Source: Chloroflexota bacterium (GTDB lineage Bacteria > Chloroflexota > Anaerolineae > J102). Taken from it: a DNA stretch of 8,690 nt. Positions 5,560-8,690 of this stretch are shown here, one piece after another. The notes beneath the pieces are model-generated. The model worked only from the letters and a program-made list of their open reading frames with translations. It was not told the DNA's origin and ran no database searches. The DNA lies in contig JAADFV010000045.1 of NCBI GenBank assembly GCA_013152695.1, positions 1 to 8,690 on the forward strand, given 5' to 3'. A program made the translations under genes and the position numbers. The stretch's first letter is position 1, and each line of letters begins with the position of its first letter.

Positions 5560-5644
5560 AACAGTTTTATGATTTAATGACATGTAGTTTCGACTGAAGA
5601 CACTTACTTTATGTAATCATATTCCGTTAGGAGGTTTTATTCAC

Positions 5645-6340
5645 ATGTTTTTGTGGTTTGTTTTTGCCATTCCCGGCCTGATTTTGGGCTTGTGGGCCCA
5701 GATGAAGGTCAAAAGTGCATTTAGCAAATATAGCCGTGTGGGCACGTCACGCGGCATCACCGGAGCCGAAGCTGCCCGCGCGATTTTAGACCATTATGGT
5801 TTATACGATGTCCGTATCGAGGAAACGAAGGGATTCCTATCCGATCATTACGACCCTCGCAAAAGGGTCTTGCGCCTTTCTCCTGATGTTGGACGAAGTC
5901 CCTCGATTGCTGCTGTGGGTGTAGCTGCACACGAGGCAGGACATGCCTTGCAGCATGCCAAGGGCTATGCTCCCTTGATGCTACGCACTTCTTTAGTCCC
6001 GGCCGTGCAATTCGGCTCATGGTTAGGTCCCCTCATCTTTATGGCCGGTTTCCTTTTGCAAGCATTCACCGGCAGTGCCTTTGGCTTTCAAATCGCCCTG
6101 TTTGGCTTGATTCTCTTTGCTTTGACTGCCGTTTTCAGTATCATTACCTTGCCGGTGGAGCTGGACGCCAGTCGTCGTGCGAAAAAAGAACTGGTGGCAA
6201 TTGGCATTTTGAGTAGCAGCGAGATGCAAGGAGTCAATACGACCCTGAATGCCGCTGCACTTACCTACGTGGCTGCCGCCATCGCTGCCATTGGTCAAGT
6301 CTTGTATTACGCCTTCCTCCTTTTTGGCCGACGCCGCTAA
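5645..6340 (+). CDS. yugP: YugP-type membrane zinc metallopeptidase (Zn_peptidase_2)
   Basis: The gene encodes 231 aa, the usual family length. It is a predicted membrane-embedded neutral zinc protease of unknown substrate. An N-terminal membrane segment (about 2-18) leads into LWAQMKVKSAFSKYSRV, then the ITGAEAARAILDHYGLYDVRIE block (38-59), DHYDPRKRVLRLS (67-79) and the zinc motif HEAGH at 96-100 (H96 and H100 as ligands, E97 catalytic) within AVGVAAHEAGHALQHAKGYAPL. E172 in LPVELDAS is the likely third ligand. Hydrophobic segments lie at about 116-140, 146-168 and 203-226, with the active site before the second. AGGAGG at 5629-5634 lies ten bases before the ATG and fixes the start. The gene stands alone, with its own -10 box (5511) and terminator (6363-6394). 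All residues expected for activity are present. Confidence 0.95.
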   Translation: MFLWFVFAIPGLILGLWAQMKVKSAFSKYSRVGTSRGITGAEAARAILDHYGLYDVRIEETKGFLSDHYDPRKRVLRLSPDVGRSPSIAAVGVAAHEAGHALQHAKGYAPLMLRTSLVPAVQFGSWLGPLIFMAGFLLQAFTGSAFGFQIALFGLILFALTAVFSIITLPVELDASRRAKKELVAIGILSSSEMQGVNTTLNAAALTYVAAAIAAIGQVLYYAFLLFGRRR

Positions 6341-6362
6341 GTCTCTCTTCCTTCACCTTTGC

Positions 6363-6394
6363 AAACCACCTGTCACTCCGGCAGGTGGTTTTTT
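6363..6394 (+). terminator. Intrinsic terminator after yugP
   Basis: AAACCACCTG (6363-6372) pairs perfectly with CAGGTGGTTT (6382-6391) around a nine-base loop, and the stem runs into a tract of six Ts ending at 6394. It begins 22 bases after the stop codon. It separates the peptidase gene from the downstream operon. Confidence 0.93.
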
Positions 6395-6435
6395 GTGGGA
6401 GGAAAGGGTGGTACAAACAATGTTCCAGGCGCCAA

Positions 6436-6465
6436 TTGTCAGCCGTACTCAAGGAATGATAGAAT
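6436..6465 (+). promoter_or_regulatory. Sigma70-type promoter for the LysE-GNAT-PH operon
   Basis: TTGTCA (6436-6441, five of six -35 bases) is followed after 18 bases by TAGAAT (6460-6465, five of six -10 bases). The predicted start is near 6472, leaving a leader of about 140 nt. It lies just past the yugP terminator, as expected for a new transcription unit. Confidence 0.65.
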
Positions 6466-6466
6466 C

Positions 6467-6507
6467 GGGGCAATGCCCCCTGTGCAACGAGTACCTCGGC
6501 AGCGAGG
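6467..6507 (+). other. Two GC-rich hairpins at the start of the LysE operon leader
   Basis: GGGGC (6467-6471) and GCCCC (6475-6479) form a tight stem with a three-base loop at the predicted transcription start. CCTCG (6494-6498) and CGAGG (6503-6507) form a second with loop GCAG. I do not recognise a known riboswitch. The remainder of the leader to 6613 is pyrimidine-rich, with no gene and no Shine-Dalgarno site. Confidence 0.35.
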
Positions 6508-6613
6508 GAATGGCCTACACAATGTGAGCGATTTCCCCGCCAGAGTTATTCCCGCTGCTTAAGGCCCATCTCCGTCCATCTCTTTTTCCTCTAACACAAC
6601 CTTTTCTACACCC

Positions 6614-7222
6614 ATGACCTACTTGTTTCTCGGCATTTCCCTGGGACTGAGTGCAGGCATTGCCCCCGGGCCTTTACTGGCCCTGGTCCTGCAACGCAGC
6701 CTGAGCAGTGGTGCTGCCAGTGGCGTGCGGGTGTCGATGGCGCCATTGTTGACTGATTTGCCCATCGTTTTTCTCGCTTTTATCCTGGTGGGGCGCCTGT
6801 CTGAGTTCTGGTTGCACATCCTCATGGCGATTGGGGGGGGATTTGTCCTCTGGTTGGCTTACGATGCCTGGCGCACTGCCGGTCGCACCACGGCTCTCGT
6901 TGTAGCTACATCCGCCCGCCAGGATTTGATGCACGGTGCCCTGGTCAATTTTCTCAATCCTCATCCCTACCTATTTTGGATTACGGTGGGCGCGCCTACG
7001 GTCATCCAGGCCTGGCGGCGGACTCCCTGGGCGGCTGTAGGCTTTGTGGTGGGGTTTTACGTCCTGCTGGTGGGGAGTAAGGTTGTTCTGGCAATTCTTG
7101 TGAGCCGGGCCCGCTTCCTCAACCGCCAGAGGCAATGGCTGCGTTTTTCTGCATTTTTATTGCTCCTCGCTGGATGCTGGATGCTCTATTCGGCATTTCA
7201 GGGCTTAGGATGGCTGGCATGA
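6614..7222 (+). CDS. LysE/RhtB-family amino-acid exporter-like membrane protein
   Basis: The gene encodes 202 aa, the family's normal length. Family members export amino acids or related small solutes using the proton gradient. Family marks are GLSAGIAPGPLLALV at about 11-25, with the PGP motif in the first membrane helix, and NFLNPHPYLFW at 112-122, the second family signature (usually NPKxxLFW). About six hydrophobic segments are visible, at roughly 3-25, 40-60, 64-84, 115-133, 139-162 and 176-195. There is no Shine-Dalgarno site before the ATG. It is the first gene of a tight operon, and its stop overlaps the ATG of the acetyltransferase (ATGA). The pairing could mean that a solute is exported and also acetylated, but the substrate is not indicated by sequence. 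Confidence 0.92.
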   Translation: MTYLFLGISLGLSAGIAPGPLLALVLQRSLSSGAASGVRVSMAPLLTDLPIVFLAFILVGRLSEFWLHILMAIGGGFVLWLAYDAWRTAGRTTALVVATSARQDLMHGALVNFLNPHPYLFWITVGAPTVIQAWRRTPWAAVGFVVGFYVLLVGSKVVLAILVSRARFLNRQRQWLRFSAFLLLLAGCWMLYSAFQGLGWLA

Positions 7223-8118
7223 TTCATATCCGACCTTTCCGGCCGCGCGATCTGGCGGCAGCTACTGCTCTCTTCAACGAAGTCACGGCCTCTTGGCCCT
7301 ATCACTGGCCCCTGACCACCAGCGAATTTCAATCTCTGATGCTTTATGACATGGGGGACCCTGCACTGAAAATGAATGCGGATCCCTCGGGTTGGTTTGT
7401 TGCCGTGGCAGGACAGCAATTGTTAGGACTAGCTCACGCCTGCTTCAGCGGGCGCTATCTGGATGTTGCTCCACCTCAAGGCTGGTTGCGCGCCCTTCTC
7501 ATCAAGAACGATGCACCAGCACAAGTTGCTCAAAAGCTTTTGCAGGCTGTAGACCGGTATTTTCATGATCATGGCATTGCCGAGGTCACGGCCTTCTCGC
7601 CTGCTGCCGGCTATCCTTGCTTATTAGCCGGCCGCGGCATCCTTCCCGGTGATCGCCTCGATCTGATTCGGGCCATGGGTGAATCAGGCTATCATCTCCA
7701 GGATCGCTGGCTGCTGTACGAAAGGCGAATTCATAAGCCACTGAGCGAGCAATTGCCCGAAGTAACTCCTTTGCGCCTGCATTGGCAGAGCGCAACGGGG
7801 GAGCAACTCGAATTCTGGTTGCACGACGGCCACGCTGCCATCGCTCATATCCGCATTCACTATCTTTCCGAGCTTTCCCAACACCTCGAACCCCAGAGCG
7901 CCTCTCTCTCCTATCTCTTTGTGGCGGAAAAACGACAGCGACGGGGAGTGGGCCGCTGGTTACTGCAACGAAGCCTTAACGAATTGTTAGCACGCCACAT
8001 CCATCGTCTTATTATCCACATCAACCATCACGATGCCGCTGCGCAGGGACTTCTCTTGCAGCTTGGCTTCGACGAATTGCCGTTACGGGGATACACCTAC
8101 GAAAAAAACCTATCATGA
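7219..8118 (+). CDS. GNAT acetyltransferase, probably with two tandem GNAT domains
   Basis: The gene encodes 299 aa. The C-terminal half (about 185-299) is a clear GNAT acetyl-CoA transferase domain: the beta-4 strand SLSYLFVAEKRQRRGVGRWLL carries the pantetheine-binding loop QRRGVG at 240-245, followed by ARHIHRLIIHINHHDAAAQGLLLQLGFDEL, the usual motif B with GF before the last strand. The N-terminal half begins MIHIRPFRPRDLAAATALFNEV, a typical GNAT opening, and has GWFVAVAGQQLLGLAHACFSG, but its acetyl-CoA loop is not recognisable, so it is probably a degenerate second domain. The ATG at 7219 is chosen because it overlaps the upstream stop and begins the conserved IRPFRPRD; in-frame starts at 7135 and 7210 would run into the preceding gene. 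Its own stop overlaps the next ATG. The acetyl acceptor is unknown. Confidence 0.88.
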   Translation: MIHIRPFRPRDLAAATALFNEVTASWPYHWPLTTSEFQSLMLYDMGDPALKMNADPSGWFVAVAGQQLLGLAHACFSGRYLDVAPPQGWLRALLIKNDAPAQVAQKLLQAVDRYFHDHGIAEVTAFSPAAGYPCLLAGRGILPGDRLDLIRAMGESGYHLQDRWLLYERRIHKPLSEQLPEVTPLRLHWQSATGEQLEFWLHDGHAAIAHIRIHYLSELSQHLEPQSASLSYLFVAEKRQRRGVGRWLLQRSLNELLARHIHRLIIHINHHDAAAQGLLLQLGFDELPLRGYTYEKNLS

Positions 8119-8573
8119 CTACCGAGCAATCTGATTCCACCGTTCATTACCAGCCTACTCTCACCTTCCGTGCTGCAGCCTTTTTTCTTCTGATCTCAAG
8201 CATCTACCTGGCGACAGAGGTCTGGCGTACAGGTGATCCCTTCATCATCCTCTTTTTCGTGGTGGTTCTCGTAGCCGGTCTGGGGATGTCGTTGGGTGCC
8301 CTCGCCTCCGCCACTTTCGATGGTGAAACTTTCGTCTATCGCATTCCCTTACGTCCCGAGCGGCGTATTACAAGGGACCAGATCATCAATATCGAGGTCG
8401 TAGGGCGTCGTACCCGCGCCCTTCTCATCAACTACCATCCTCGCGATGAACAGGGCAAGATCGATTTTAGCCGCGAAGCCTATTTAAACCTGACTCCTCT
8501 GCAAAATCAGATGGATTTGCTGGAGCGTTTGCAAGGGAAACATGCCGAATCCGACCAGTCCCACAATTCCTGA
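8115..8573 (+). CDS. Small membrane protein with two helices and a PH-like C-terminal domain
   Basis: The gene encodes 152 aa. Two hydrophobic segments (about 18-35 and 43-66) with a short polar turn between them are followed by a beta-rich cytosolic part (about 67-140): ATFDGETFVYRIPLRPERRITRDQIINIEVVGRRTRALLINYHP. This layout resembles bacterial PH-like (bPH) membrane proteins, in which a turn such as 'RRITRDQIINIEV' is typical. No catalytic motif is seen and the role is unknown. It starts inside the stop of the acetyltransferase gene (ATGA), so expression is coupled to the exporter and acetyltransferase. The C-terminal ten residues are polar. Confidence 0.82.
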   Translation: MTTEQSDSTVHYQPTLTFRAAAFFLLISSIYLATEVWRTGDPFIILFFVVVLVAGLGMSLGALASATFDGETFVYRIPLRPERRITRDQIINIEVVGRRTRALLINYHPRDEQGKIDFSREAYLNLTPLQNQMDLLERLQGKHAESDQSHNS

Positions 8574-8690
8574 GGCGCTCCTCCAGGGACTACAGGATTA
8601 TTTTGATGTATCGGACTTGCGGGTGAATGAATGGCGCCGGCAGCGCCTTGCAGGTGGACTTTCTGGCAGCACTCTGGAGCGCTGGTGGCT
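8542..8690 (+). CDS. Start of an unidentified protein, cut by the window edge
   Basis: An open frame from ATG at 8542 runs off the right end. It gives 49 residues, with EALLQGLQDYFDVSDLRVNEWRRQRLAGGLSGSTLERWWL at 11-49. AAGGG lies a few bases before the ATG. The frame overlaps the end of the membrane-protein gene by 32 bases, in keeping with the tight spacing of this operon. The 'RLAGGLSGSTLERW' segment resembles the nucleotide-loop region of phosphotransferase or kinase-like proteins, but too little is visible to claim it. Confidence 0.6.
   Translation, partial: MPNPTSPTIPEALLQGLQDYFDVSDLRVNEWRRQRLAGGLSGSTLERWW

Noticed and set aside
5528..5572. 14-codon leader ORF starting at ATG 5528 before yugP
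   Set aside because: There is no Shine-Dalgarno site, no repeated codons suggesting attenuation, and no supporting composition.
6420..6527. 35-codon open frame with a CPLC motif between the yugP terminator and the LysE gene
   Set aside because: It covers the well-formed promoter at 6436-6465, starts only 25 bases after the terminator with no room for its own promoter, and only one C-x2-C pair is present.

Overview
The window is a gene-dense stretch of bacterial chromosome of moderate GC. It looks most like a member of the Chloroflexota (Caldilineae/Anaerolineae type). This rests on three cues: the small WPDTSLGCPQPG...TPGY domain at the left edge, a thiolase-like/DUF35 pair, and a dispersed inverted repeat of the 'TGTCATTCTGA...GTGAAGAATCTC' kind that I associate with that phylum. 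The assignment is an inference without database support. Several genes have good Shine-Dalgarno (SD) sites (thiolase, DUF35, YugP). Others have none (the YjeF_N gene and the LysE-type gene).

Layout. Positions 1-278 hold the 3' end of a rightward gene whose stop codon interlocks with that of a convergent leftward gene. Positions 275-1842 (minus strand) hold a two-gene unit: a PPOx-fold flavin/pyridoxamine-oxidase-like protein, then a beta-class DNA methyltransferase that starts inside the stop codon of the first. Positions 1843-2034 hold inverted repeats. Positions 2035-3987 (minus strand) hold a thiolase-like protein and its DUF35 OB-fold partner. The operon has a recognisable promoter set inside a large palindrome at 4136-4180 and a leader of about 150 nt that can fold. 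The 549-nt gap 3988-4536 separates this operon from a rightward single-domain YjeF_N (NAD(P)H-hydrate epimerase family) gene. A 298-nt gap with a -10 box and two hairpins leads to a YugP-type membrane zinc peptidase, closed by a strong intrinsic terminator at 6363-6394. A good sigma70 promoter at 6436-6465 then drives a tightly overlapping rightward operon: LysE-family exporter, two-domain GNAT acetyltransferase, small membrane protein with a PH-like tail, and the start of a fourth gene cut by the window edge.

Most notable biology. The thiolase-like protein appears to lack the nucleophilic cysteine, with glycine at that position in an otherwise well-conserved block. Its DUF35 partner has lost all four zinc-ribbon cysteines. 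The pair is therefore more likely a lyase (retro-aldolase) or a non-canonical acyl-CoA enzyme than a conventional thiolase. The methyltransferase has no visible restriction partner. I see no CRISPR array, tRNA, rRNA or transposase gene. I did not find a clear, wholly new multi-gene system; the Cys-less thiolase/DUF35 operon with its palindromic promoter and structured leader is the best candidate for unusual biology.
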